Positions 24,797 to 33,095 of a stretch of DNA of 33,795 nt are shown piece after piece. Positions within the stretch are counted from its first letter, which is position 1, and each line of letters opens with the position of its first letter. The position numbers and the translations under genes were made by a program. Source of the DNA: Desulfobacterales bacterium (lineage in GTDB: Bacteria; Desulfobacterota; Desulfobacteria; Desulfobacterales; JAHEIW01); NCBI GenBank assembly GCA_030145015.1, contig JAQYWI010000035.1:3697-37491 (forward strand), read 5' to 3'. A model generated the notes under the pieces. That model did not search any database, was not told the origin of the DNA, and was given only the letters and a program-made list of their open reading frames with translations.

Positions 24797-25639
24797 TTAT
24801 GGGATATCGAACCAGGTGATCGAACGCGCGTATCCAGACCCTGGATTCATACCGTATGGATCACAGGTATCTGGATTGCCCCATTCACCAAATAATCTTG
24901 GCCATCGTTGGCCAAAGTTACGGGCCTCAATACGTGCTCTAAAACCTCCATATTCAGCAGGTACAACAGCTTGGCAGATACCAGGGCTACCAAAGATGTT
25001 GCAATTCATATCAATCTGCCATGGGACACCTTCTTCGTCAAAAACTCGGAGGCGGTACAGATCTGCACCTTTGTCACCGCACTTAACACGGTAATCACCA
25101 TTAAGCTCATTAGGCTTCTTTCTAACTCTTGCCTTAACAGGGATCGGGGCTTCTTGGTCAAGCATATCTTCATTAATTGTGAAGTACGCTTTGTATGAAA
25201 CCCAACGCCTTCCGTAAACGATCACTTTCCAATCACCGAGCACATGCCTGGTGCTACCAATGTGTAGACCATATTCAGCGGAAAACAAATCAAGAAGCTT
25301 ATATACATCTGGAGACCGTAAAGTATATCGATCACCAGTTGTCCTATTATGTAATACTACCATTTTTATATTTCTAAGAAACGCATCTCTTTCTGTTTCT
25401 TCATAAAACAGAGGTGCCGCAAGTTCAAATTTGATACCTCCTTGAGGATATTGAAAAATCGTTTCACCAGGGTTAACTCTTCTTTGATCATAATAAACCT
25501 GAAAATTACCATTAGACTGAATAATATCTTCTTCAACATCAAATAAATCACACAGGGTTCTCCCACCTGCCATTGCAGAAATTGGGATTAATGCTGCTAC
25601 AATTAATGCTGCAATAATCTTTAATGCTTTACATGCCAT
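24797..25639 (-). CDS. exported protein of unknown family
   Basis: A 280-residue protein with a clear signal peptide (MACKALKIIAALIVAALIPI, cleavage after SAMA). I do not recognise its family. The mature part is rich in aromatic and charged residues, with stretches that read like beta-strands (GNFQVYYDQRRVNPGETIF, KVIVYGRRWVSYKAYF). Cysteines lie at the N-terminus (RTLCDLF), in KCGDKG, and then in MNCNIFGSPGICQ and DTCDPYG, enough for two or three disulfides. It therefore probably acts in the periplasm or outside the cell. The tail PGSGYARSITWFDIP is well formed, so the gene looks intact. A run of Gs (GGGGGG on the minus strand) before the ATG may serve as the ribosome binding site. It lies upstream of the RTX-propeller gene in the same direction but is separated from it by a hairpin. 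Confidence 0.8.
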   Translation of the reverse strand: MACKALKIIAALIVAALIPISAMAGGRTLCDLFDVEEDIIQSNGNFQVYYDQRRVNPGETIFQYPQGGIKFELAAPLFYEETERDAFLRNIKMVVLHNRTTGDRYTLRSPDVYKLLDLFSAEYGLHIGSTRHVLGDWKVIVYGRRWVSYKAYFTINEDMLDQEAPIPVKARVRKKPNELNGDYRVKCGDKGADLYRLRVFDEEGVPWQIDMNCNIFGSPGICQAVVPAEYGGFRARIEARNFGQRWPRLFGEWGNPDTCDPYGMNPGSGYARSITWFDIP

Positions 25640-26000
25640 TTCAATGCCCCCCTTTCGTTAATCGGGTAATAAATGACTAACACAAAATTTACTTAGTCCC
25701 CATTGCAATAAAAAAGCCCCCAAAAAAGGTCCAATATCCTCTTTGAGAGCTTTGCATCGTTAATTTCTGATGACCCCTTAGTTTCATGACTCACTCATAC
25801 AAATATTTAAATGAAAGTTTATATGAGAGCAGTATCAATTCCAGCAGAAGCGGTCGTTTCAAGAAAGAAAATAAATCCAGGAGGAAGGGTAGTTCCAGCT
25901 CAAAATTAAAAAGTGCTGCTTTTGTACTGCCAGATGGTGGTAACAGCTGTCAAGATAATTAATATTTAAAAATTCAATATCCTATCGAATATTTACAAAA

Positions 26001-26030
26001 TTTTACAGCACTTTACAGCATTTTACAGCA
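26001..26030. repeat. three 10-bp NTTTACAGCA tandem units
   Basis: TTTTACAGCA, CTTTACAGCA and TTTTACAGCA follow without a gap, with a degenerate fourth unit (ATTTACAAAA) just before at 25991. The 10-bp period would place each unit on one face of the helix, as in binding sites for a multimeric protein. It could also be ordinary slippage. Confidence 0.7.
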
Positions 26031-26129
26031 ACAGTTTTTTCGATCAAGAAGAAGATTTCTGAAAAATTCCCACTTGAGATTTATAATTTGCGGGTTTCTT
26101 GGTAGAAAACCAAATATTAAGCAAGTACC

Positions 26130-26230
26130 GATACATTGAGAGTACCTGAAAAATGCCGAAAGTACAGATATGCCAATATATCAAAACTTTTTCAGTGATT
26201 CAAAAATACCGATTTGTTGGAGGTATCCCT
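26130..26230. repeat. dispersed intergenic repeat, copy 2
   Basis: GATACATTGAGAGTACCTG, then ATGCCGAAAGTACAGATAT, ATATCAAAACTTTTTCAG and GTTGGAGGTATC follow in the same order as in the copy at 22671-22765. It is the best-preserved long copy in the window. Confidence 0.55.
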
Positions 26231-26567
26231 ACTTTTGGATAAAAACTTCAAACCACAATATCTTGGGGTATCTAAAAATAAAACGGGGGCGGAATAGAAA
26301 CAATAGAACGCGCTTTTCTATTTTTATATCAACTGCGAACTTATAGCAGGATGTTACACCTCCCCGAGTTTCAAGATTTTCAACGAATTGTATTGGATAT
26401 TGAAATCTGCACTTAATTGGGGGGTTCGAAATTTCATAATTATAGCCGCTCTAACATTCTTAATATTTGTGTATAGCGTTAGCTAATCGTAATGGGTGAA
26501 TACATATTGTATGGCCACACATATAAAAAAATAAAAGATTGAATCTTGGTCATTGAATATAAAGTAA

Positions 26568-26606
26568 GCCGGGATTCAAATAACGCACATATACTTGAAT
26601 CCCGGC
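26568..26606 (-). terminator. 12-bp hairpin downstream of the SLC13-type permease
   Basis: GCCGGGATTCAA (26568-26579) pairs perfectly with TTGAATCCCGGC (26595-26606). It begins about 140 nt after the permease stop. Moderately T-rich sequence (TTACTTTATATTC) follows on the minus strand, so it may terminate that transcript. Confidence 0.55.
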
Positions 26607-26748
26607 ATATTAAAATTCATTTGAAAAAATAAATTCGCTTCTTTTTTGGTAAATTTAGACCTTCCGAATTGTTAAGTAGGTCAACCCCAGTACACCACGG
26701 CGGTTGAAATTTAGATAGTATCGATGGCAATTGATCCCATTTCGGGTG

Positions 26749-28695
26749 TTATTTTATACCGTAAAGGGTCGGAAGCAACCAGGAAAGCGCAACCCACATT
26801 ATTAGAAGGAGCGGCACCCCAATCCGGAGGAAATCGTTGAAGGTGTAATTGCCCGCGTTCATGACCAGCAGGTTGGTCTTGTAGGCCATGGGGGTGGCAT
26901 AGCTCATATTGGCCCCGAAGAGTACGGCCAAGACAAACGGTTCGGCCGGCTGTCCCATCTGGGCGGCAATTGAAACGGCGATGGGGGTGCCGATGACCGC
27001 TGCTGCGTTGTTGGAAACGATGTTGGTGAGGATGCCCATCAGAAGCATCAGCCCGCTGATCACGAAGGCGGGCGAAGTGTCTCCTACCAGGGCAACAAAA
27101 AGTTGTGCCAGGTAATCCGCACCGCCCGTGTTGAGCAGTGCAATCCCGATGGCCAGACTTGCGGCCACGATAAGGATGACCTGCGCATTCAGTGCACTCG
27201 TGGCATCACGCCATCCCAGGCATCCGGTGAAGATCATCAACAGCGCCCCGAGCGACGCGCTGATGGCGATGGGCAGAAACCCTACGGCGGCCGAAACAAT
27301 GATGCCCAGCATAATGAGCAGGGCCACCGGTGCCTTGCGGGCAAAAGGCAGATCCGCCGTGGCATCGAGCACGAGAAAATCCTTTTCTTTTTTGAGACCG
27401 GCGATCTGTTCTCGGGGTCCCTGAACCAGGAGGATGTCCCCGGCCTTCAGACGGATATCCCCGATTTCATCGTATAGCTTTTCCGGGTGCCTGCCCGCCC
27501 TGTGTATGGCCAGCGTAATCATCCCGTACCGATCCGCGAATCGGATTCCGCTCAGAGTTCTTCCCGCAAGGCGGGAGCCTTCTATAAGGACGACCTCCGC
27601 GATCTGCTGATCTTCATCCTTTAACGGGTGCTCATCGTCAACGGGTGCGCCCATGGCGTCATCCGCATAGAGCGTTCCCTCCAGTATCTTTTCAAACTCC
27701 TTCAGACGATCGGGTGTGTCACGGATAACCAGATGGTCGCCGGCTTTCAGCACCAGGGTGGGAAAGGGTAACATGAAGTTGTCAAGCCCGCGCTCCACGC
27801 TCGTGACTTTCATGGCCCCATCGACTTTTTTTCTGGCATAGGCCAGCGTCTTTCCTTCAACCGGGCTTCCTTCAAGAATGGCAAGATGAGCAGAGAAAAC
27901 CCTGGGCGACGTGTCTGCCAGGGTTGGTTCACGCTCCGGTATGATCCGAGGCGCCACGAGCCAGAGATAAGCGATACCGATGCTTCCGGCAATGGCTGCC
28001 GGCATCAGGAAATCGAACATATCCATCCGTTTCAAGCCCATCTCTGCTGCCACGGAGACCACCAGCAGATTTGTGGAGGTTCCGATGGTGGTGCACGTGC
28101 CCCCCAGCAGGGTGGCGAATCCCATGGGCATCAACACGGAAGAGGTCTTCATACCCGTGCGCAGCGAAACGTTGATCAAAATGGGGAGAAACAATACGAC
28201 AACGGGAACATTGTTTATGAACGCGCTGATAAAGGCCCCGACCAAAAGAGTCAGCAGCAGGGAGATGCTCGGGCTCACCTTCCAAAGCCGCGTCAGCACC
28301 CTTCCCACGGGTTCCAGTGCCCCCGTGCGGACTATACCCTGCCCGGCGATCATCAGGGCGCAGACGGCAACCAGCGCCTCGTGTCCAAAACCCTGGAAAA
28401 AGTCCACGGCGTGTAAAACGTCCCCGTCCACCTGAAAAGGAAAGACTTCGAACCCAACGGCCAGACCGATGAGCACCAGGAAACTGGAGGACTCGAGGGG
28501 TATCTTTTCACGGGTGAACAGGATCAGTGCAACAACGGCAAAGATCAGCACGGCCAGGGCATGGGCATTGGGTGGCGGGGGAAGGGTCAATCGCGTAACT
28601 CCATTGTTGTGTGAAACGGCGTCAGTCAATGATAAGGACAGATATGCTTTGGTCATCCCCAGCGTACCACGGGAGTGACTGTCTTTGCAAGACAT
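26749..28695 (-). CDS. SLC13/CitT-type permease with two RCK_C (TrkA-C) domains
   Basis: A 648-residue inner-membrane protein of the ArsB/DASS-like SLC13 group. Seen: N-terminal membrane helices from about residue 45, the family stretch FINNVPVVVLFLPILI, and GFATLLGGTCTTIGTSTNLLVVS, whose TxxGTSTN hairpin is a sodium/carboxylate-binding signature. A large cytosolic insert of about residues 265-440 is built of two RCK_C units (the second near EVVLIEGSRLAGRTLSGIRF). The second membrane half holds the mirror motif NIVSNNAAAVIGTPIAVS. This architecture is known from putative sulfate, thiosulfate or dicarboxylate permeases in which the RCK_C part senses a ligand. The ATG at 28695 lacks a good ribosome binding site; an ATG at 28656 is an alternative. 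Substrate unknown. In a sulfate reducer sulfate is an obvious candidate, but that is a guess. Confidence 0.9.
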   Translation of the reverse strand: MSCKDSHSRGTLGMTKAYLSLSLTDAVSHNNGVTRLTLPPPPNAHALAVLIFAVVALILFTREKIPLESSSFLVLIGLAVGFEVFPFQVDGDVLHAVDFFQGFGHEALVAVCALMIAGQGIVRTGALEPVGRVLTRLWKVSPSISLLLTLLVGAFISAFINNVPVVVLFLPILINVSLRTGMKTSSVLMPMGFATLLGGTCTTIGTSTNLLVVSVAAEMGLKRMDMFDFLMPAAIAGSIGIAYLWLVAPRIIPEREPTLADTSPRVFSAHLAILEGSPVEGKTLAYARKKVDGAMKVTSVERGLDNFMLPFPTLVLKAGDHLVIRDTPDRLKEFEKILEGTLYADDAMGAPVDDEHPLKDEDQQIAEVVLIEGSRLAGRTLSGIRFADRYGMITLAIHRAGRHPEKLYDEIGDIRLKAGDILLVQGPREQIAGLKKEKDFLVLDATADLPFARKAPVALLIMLGIIVSAAVGFLPIAISASLGALLMIFTGCLGWRDATSALNAQVILIVAASLAIGIALLNTGGADYLAQLFVALVGDTSPAFVISGLMLLMGILTNIVSNNAAAVIGTPIAVSIAAQMGQPAEPFVLAVLFGANMSYATPMAYKTNLLVMNAGNYTFNDFLRIGVPLLLIMWVALSWLLPTLYGIK

Positions 28696-29379
28696 GGAGT
28701 TTTGTGATTATTTTCAAACACCCTTAGTATTTCTGGATGTTGATATCTGCAGGATCATTGGAGTTATGTATACTTTACTCCTTGAATTTTATGATCAGAT
28801 ACTCCAGCAGTAATCACCAGTATAAAATCGAAAATTTAAGCAGCACTACAGTTCAACAATCGTTGTCTGATGGCTTCAAAAACACCACCAAACCGCAAAA
28901 CGCCAGTAACCTTACCGTCCTCATTGTTCACTATAGGTGGCTGATGGATGCCCATAACATATAAATGCAATGCTTTTTCAAGGGTGGCTGCTTCTTTGAT
29001 GTATTCCATTTTTTCTTAGGGTATGAGAATTGCAAAACCACTGAGGGCTACTTGCAATCGTGCTCGAGGTCTCCAATTGCATAATGCACATGCTAATAGC
29101 ACAAATCTTGACTTGGCTAAAAGTGTGACATACGTGCCTTAGTTGAATCTTTGAAGATACGCGAAAAATTTGAGATTGGCGAATGGAAGGTGAACTTTTC
29201 CAAAAGATTGGATTAGATAGCCGATTTACACAATTCAGCCAAAGTGTATGTTGCGTATACCTAATATACAATCTTGGATAGTTTGGAAAGTGGCGGAATT
29301 TTTCACTTGAGATATAGAGGTATCAGGATGGCAAAATTAATAATATGAATCGCAAACTTTGTCTTCGACTCAAAAAAAG
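28696..29379. other. intergenic region containing a CBS-domain remnant
   Basis: Apart from the CBS fragment at 28836-29009, this stretch is AT-rich and shows no gene. The minus-strand frame upstream of the fragment stops about 45 nt before its ATG, which agrees with decay of a once longer gene. Confidence 0.55.
28836..29009 (-). pseudogene. CBS-domain protein remnant
   Basis: A 57-codon frame reads MEYIKEAATLEKALHLYVMG, then IHQPPIVNNEDGKVTGVLRF and GGVFEAIRQRLLNC. This is the second half of a CBS-pair protein: the ALHLYVMGIHQ helix, the PIV strand, the GKVTGVLR turn-strand and the closing VFEAIRQ helix are all typical. CBS domains bind adenine nucleotides and normally occur in pairs, but the first domain is absent, and an in-frame stop (TAG) lies about 45 nt upstream of the ATG. 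There is no ribosome binding site. I call it a decayed fragment; a functional one-CBS peptide that dimerises is possible but less likely. Confidence 0.65.
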
Positions 29380-29967
29380 TTACTCCATTCGTACAAATTC
29401 AACCCTACGGTTCTTGTATCTCCCCTCATCGGTTTCATTGGTTGCGATCGGTTTGCTTTCACCATACCCATCAACAATAATTCGCATGGAATGGATATTG
29501 TGAATCGTTTTTAAGTAGTACACGACTGCTTGTGCCCTTGCTACAGATAATTTATGATTGTATTCATTTGGTCCTATGCTGTCCGTGTGCCCAGAAATGA
29601 CAAATTTAGCATCATATAATCCACCGTTGAGTGCTTTACCGAATTCATCCAAAAGTGCATAGGATTCCGGCTTTATTTCAGCAGAATTGAAATCAAAGTT
29701 AATCAATGCCCCAACTTTAGGTACAATCTCGGAGTCAGCGATTATCCTTAGTCCCCTTAATCGATAACGTTTCCCTCCGATAATTTTATAGACTTTTCCG
29801 TTTTTTGATTCGTATGTCACTCCTTCAAAAACTGTTACACTATCTTTAAGGCTTAAAGCTTCGACAATATCATCCTCAGTTTTGGGAAAAACTAATTCAC
29901 CAGCATAAACGATGCACGATGACGAAAATGCTAATATAAGAATTAAAAGTAAATAAAATGTTTTCAT
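29380..29967 (-). CDS. OmpA-family peptidoglycan-binding protein
   Basis: A 195-residue exported protein. Residues 1-22 form a signal peptide (MKTFYLLLILILAFSSSCIV, likely cut after VYA; the cysteine at 18 is a weak lipobox alternative). A short N-terminal part (about residues 25-85) is followed by a complete OmpA C-terminal domain. Its landmarks are INFDFNSAEIKPESYALLDEF, VISGHTDSIGPNEYNHKLS followed by VARAQAV, the VDGYGESKPIATNETDEGR loop, and the closing NRRVEF. The aspartate and arginine that hold diaminopimelate are present (HTD, NRR). There is no beta-barrel, so it is a periplasmic or outer-membrane-attached peptidoglycan anchor. It starts 16 nt after the WD40-caspase gene and must be co-transcribed with it. 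Confidence 0.93.
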   Translation of the reverse strand: MKTFYLLLILILAFSSSCIVYAGELVFPKTEDDIVEALSLKDSVTVFEGVTYESKNGKVYKIIGGKRYRLRGLRIIADSEIVPKVGALINFDFNSAEIKPESYALLDEFGKALNGGLYDAKFVISGHTDSIGPNEYNHKLSVARAQAVVYYLKTIHNIHSMRIIVDGYGESKPIATNETDEGRYKNRRVEFVRME

Positions 29968-29983
29968 AAATCCAGTCTCCCAA

Positions 29984-32968
29984 TTAATTTACTGATGCAA
30001 TAGCGAAATCTCCAAATAATTCTTTTCTGGATAACCATGGGGTTTGTGTTCCATAAGTTTCTTTGTCAACATAACGTCTCACGTAATCAACTATCTCCAT
30101 GAATTCTACATACCCGTTGCCACTTACGTCGGCTTCCCTCGATTTGACTGTTAGACCTTGTGTCACTGCATAGGAAAATATTCCAAAGCCGTCTCCGATA
30201 TCTGGACTCTCCATTGAATACTGTCGGCCCTTGGAAGCGGAAAACACCATCACGCCTCCGCGCCTGCCGCTAAAAAATTCCTGTGCGAGTTCATCATTAG
30301 GAACAACGGTATCTTTAACAATACTTCCTGAATGGCATGCATCTAAAAACAAGACTACTCGACCTTTAATTCTTGATAAATGATCACGAAACATCGACCA
30401 ACTTAAACCCGATTCCTCCAGCTCATTAATGGAACCTTTTGATGTAAGAAAATAAAATTTGCCATCTTTGTCTTTAATCCCATGCCCAGCCAGGGCTATT
30501 ATGACAATGTCATTTTTACTTATTTCGCTTAAATGTGTCAAAGCTTCTGCAATAGAGTCCACCGTAGCGTCTGTATTAACAATGATCTTGCTGTGAACTT
30601 CACGAAACATTTGACCTTTTTGATTTTGAAAGGCGCCTATTAAAGCCTTCACATCAGTGTGTGCAAAATCAAGTTGCCAACTTGCTGGAAGATTAGGATA
30701 GCCACTAATACCTACACCTAAAATATTTAGATTTGGTCGTGGCAAACTTGAGTCTTTAGATATAACATCTAAGTGTTTGGGGTTGCTTGAAAATCCACGA
30801 TCATCATATGCTACAACAGTAATTCTGTTTACCCCTTTGATAAGAGGGACATCAATTGAAATTTGTTTTTCTTTTGCGTTTATCTTTATTTCCTCTACAG
30901 GCCTACCATTATTGAACACTCGAAGAGATTCGACAGTCCTTTTTGAATGAGTGATAACCGTAAGGATTTCACTTTTTGTGAGAGTTTCCTTAAAACGTAT
31001 ATGTCCTGCTATCTCAACACTTGGTGGTGGAGTTAATTCCGGTGCGGGTTTTCCAGCGTTTAGATCGCCAGATAATCGAGCTTTAATTATGTCCGGCCTT
31101 CTGAACAAAGACTCGAACTGTTCAAACGAATAAGTTTCTTTTCTATCAATTGATGACCAATGAATCAAATTGGACCCCTCAGGGCTTGTATTATAATAGC
31201 CATCAGGTGTAGCGATAATCCATTCTCCATTTTTTGATGAAATCAATTTCACTATCTCTTTTTTTTCTTTCTTATCCCATATACGAATAGTATTATCCTT
31301 ACTGCTTGATCCAATTATGCTGCCATCTTTAATAAGACTAATTGAAGTAACGGCGTCCAGATGCCCTTTTAGTTCTCCCAACCTTTTATTCATACGAGAA
31401 GCCTTCCAAATTTTAATGAGTCCGGCTTTTTCACCGGAAACAGCAATTTCTCCATCAGCAGAGAAACGAACCGCTGTTACTCCAGTAGTATGTTCCCCTA
31501 ACGTGAAACTGTCATCAAAGCGCGGATTAAAAATAGTTACAAATTTCGTTCCCCACATTCCAGATAATAGGCGCCCATCCGAAAAACGATCAGCAGTTGA
31601 AAATCTCAAAGAGAATTTGTTTAGTGAAATATTTTCCTCCTTTCCAGAAGCAATATTCCAACTTTTCCTATCACCATTCATACCGAGGGCTGTGACAAAA
31701 AGATTGTCAGATGAAAAACCTACAGAGGTTATTTGTCCATAGCCTTTAGAACTATTAATTGTAGGATGACTTCTAAATGTTCTAATTAATTCTCCTTTTT
31801 TAACATCCCACAGATCCAATGCATTGTTGCCGATTCCACTTAGAAGAAATTGATTATCATTTGAAAAAGAAATAGGAAAAGGTGTATTCAGGTTACCATG
31901 GAAGTACGTTTCTAATAGACTATTTTTAATTCTCCAAATCGCTAATGTCCCGTCTGCATATCCAGAGAGTATATAATTTCCGTTAAAGGAATATCGGATT
32001 GAGTTGATAGCAGCTTTTTTTGTAGGGAACGACCTAAGGATACTCCCTGCCATTAAATCCCAAATCAATATGGTCGATTTTTCACCGCCAGAGACGAAAT
32101 GCCGATTGTCAGGTGAAAATGAAATTGAATTCACTTTTCCATAATGTCCTTGAAAATTTTGAATTTCCTTTCCTGTTTTGGTATTCCATAATTTTAAGCC
32201 ATGATCAGCATCTGCGGACAATACGAATTTCCCATCTGATGACATCGCAACAGCACTGATCTCTGATGATACCTTTTGTAAAGTCTTTAGGGTATCGGTA
32301 AAAGCATCCCAGAGTATTAGAGACCCATCACTGCTGCCAGAGACTATGAGGCGTCCTTTTGGACCCATCACCACTGAATTTACCCTTGAGTAATGCCCTT
32401 TTAGACTCTTGACTATTCGACGATTGTTAAAATTCCAGATTTGGAGACTTCCATCTTCGATCCCAGTGACCAGCCTATCGCCATCACCTGAAAATGCAAT
32501 CGAATTGATAGGTTCATTTTTCCATATTGATTTAAGTGTTTTAATCTTATTACCTGTCGAGACTTCCCAGATAGTTATGTGACCAAATATACCACCTGAT
32601 ACCAGATACTTCCCATCAGGTGATACCGCTAATGCGTTAAGTTTGTCTGGAATATTAGGCTCATGCGCTCGATCTTTATTTAACCGAATTTTTTTCTTAA
32701 TCTTTGATTCCTTTAAGGTTTTGATCTCACGCCCAGAAACTGATTCCCATATTTTTATCGACCCATCTAAACTCGCCGACACAATACAACCACTGTTTGG
32801 AACAAAAAGCGCGTTTGTAACCTCACCAGAATGTCCGAGTTGAATAATTGGTTCGAGATTATGAGGCACTTTTTGTTTACTTTTGGTTGTTTGGCTTCCT
32901 GGAAAAGAACAGGTAATTATTGTAGCAGCAATTGTTAGGAGGAGGAAGCATCTGTAAAAGGAAAACAT
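29984..32968 (-). CDS. WD40-repeat caspase-family (C14) protein, probable lipoprotein
   Basis: A 994-residue protein. The N-terminus MFSFYRCFLLLTIAATIITC looks like a lipoprotein signal with the cysteine at 20 (IITC, a somewhat weak lipobox). About twelve WD40 units follow up to about residue 570 (for example VSPDGKYLVSGGIFGHITIW and VTSISLIKDGSIIGSSSKDN), enough for one or two propellers. Next is a PDGYYNTSPEGSNLIHW segment common in bacterial WD40-caspases, a beta-rich linker (about 650-720), and then a caspase domain. The catalytic pair is present: His829 in LAGHGI and Cys878 in DACHSG. Near residue 947-958, DVSGNGYVEFME fits a canonical EF-hand loop, hinting at calcium control. Known of the family: cysteine proteases cleaving after basic or acidic residues, often in signalling or death pathways. 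An envelope location is inferred from the signal. It begins one base after the stop of a cyclase remnant and is followed by the OmpA-type gene. Confidence 0.93.
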   Translation of the reverse strand: MFSFYRCFLLLTIAATIITCSFPGSQTTKSKQKVPHNLEPIIQLGHSGEVTNALFVPNSGCIVSASLDGSIKIWESVSGREIKTLKESKIKKKIRLNKDRAHEPNIPDKLNALAVSPDGKYLVSGGIFGHITIWEVSTGNKIKTLKSIWKNEPINSIAFSGDGDRLVTGIEDGSLQIWNFNNRRIVKSLKGHYSRVNSVVMGPKGRLIVSGSSDGSLILWDAFTDTLKTLQKVSSEISAVAMSSDGKFVLSADADHGLKLWNTKTGKEIQNFQGHYGKVNSISFSPDNRHFVSGGEKSTILIWDLMAGSILRSFPTKKAAINSIRYSFNGNYILSGYADGTLAIWRIKNSLLETYFHGNLNTPFPISFSNDNQFLLSGIGNNALDLWDVKKGELIRTFRSHPTINSSKGYGQITSVGFSSDNLFVTALGMNGDRKSWNIASGKEENISLNKFSLRFSTADRFSDGRLLSGMWGTKFVTIFNPRFDDSFTLGEHTTGVTAVRFSADGEIAVSGEKAGLIKIWKASRMNKRLGELKGHLDAVTSISLIKDGSIIGSSSKDNTIRIWDKKEKKEIVKLISSKNGEWIIATPDGYYNTSPEGSNLIHWSSIDRKETYSFEQFESLFRRPDIIKARLSGDLNAGKPAPELTPPPSVEIAGHIRFKETLTKSEILTVITHSKRTVESLRVFNNGRPVEEIKINAKEKQISIDVPLIKGVNRITVVAYDDRGFSSNPKHLDVISKDSSLPRPNLNILGVGISGYPNLPASWQLDFAHTDVKALIGAFQNQKGQMFREVHSKIIVNTDATVDSIAEALTHLSEISKNDIVIIALAGHGIKDKDGKFYFLTSKGSINELEESGLSWSMFRDHLSRIKGRVVLFLDACHSGSIVKDTVVPNDELAQEFFSGRRGGVMVFSASKGRQYSMESPDIGDGFGIFSYAVTQGLTVKSREADVSGNGYVEFMEIVDYVRRYVDKETYGTQTPWLSRKELFGDFAIASVN

Positions 32969-32969
32969 A

Positions 32970-33095
32970 TTATTCTATCTCCATAGATATAGTCTTTACG
33001 GTTGCTGTCTCGTCTTCACCCATAAGACGGCTGTAGCCTTCGACATCGGCGCTGAGGATGGCGGTGAGTTTACGCTTAAAACCCTCTTCTGCCAT
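32970..33095 (-). pseudogene. N-terminal remnant of a class III adenylate/guanylate cyclase
   Basis: A 41-codon frame begins at an ATG preceded by AAAAAAGGAGGTGCC, the strongest ribosome binding site in this part of the window. It reads MAEEGFKRKLTAILSADVEG, then YSRLMGEDETATVKT, and then diverges (ISMEIE) to a stop. This is the start of a class III nucleotidyl cyclase catalytic domain: KLTAILSADVEGYSRLM carries the first metal-binding aspartate and the usual GEDE helix start. The rest of the domain, including the second aspartate and the purine-binding residues, is missing, so it cannot be a cyclase. The stop lies one base before the WD40-caspase ATG, so ribosomes finishing here could restart on that gene. 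Confidence 0.8.

Larger units (their letters stand above)
25640..26748. other. 1.1-kb AT-rich non-coding region
   Basis: No gene of normal size is present. It holds three perfect 10-bp TTTACAGCA units (26001-26030), a copy of the dispersed repeat (26130-26230) and a 12-bp hairpin near the permease gene. A 32-codon plus-strand frame at 25811-25909 has no ribosome binding site and is not called. Such a long gap between two minus-strand genes suggests lost genes or a non-coding RNA. Confidence 0.5.

Noticed and set aside
25811..25909. 32-codon plus-strand frame starting MKVYMRAVSIPAE
   Set aside because: No ribosome binding site, no recognised family, and it lies in an AT-rich gap where short frames arise by chance.
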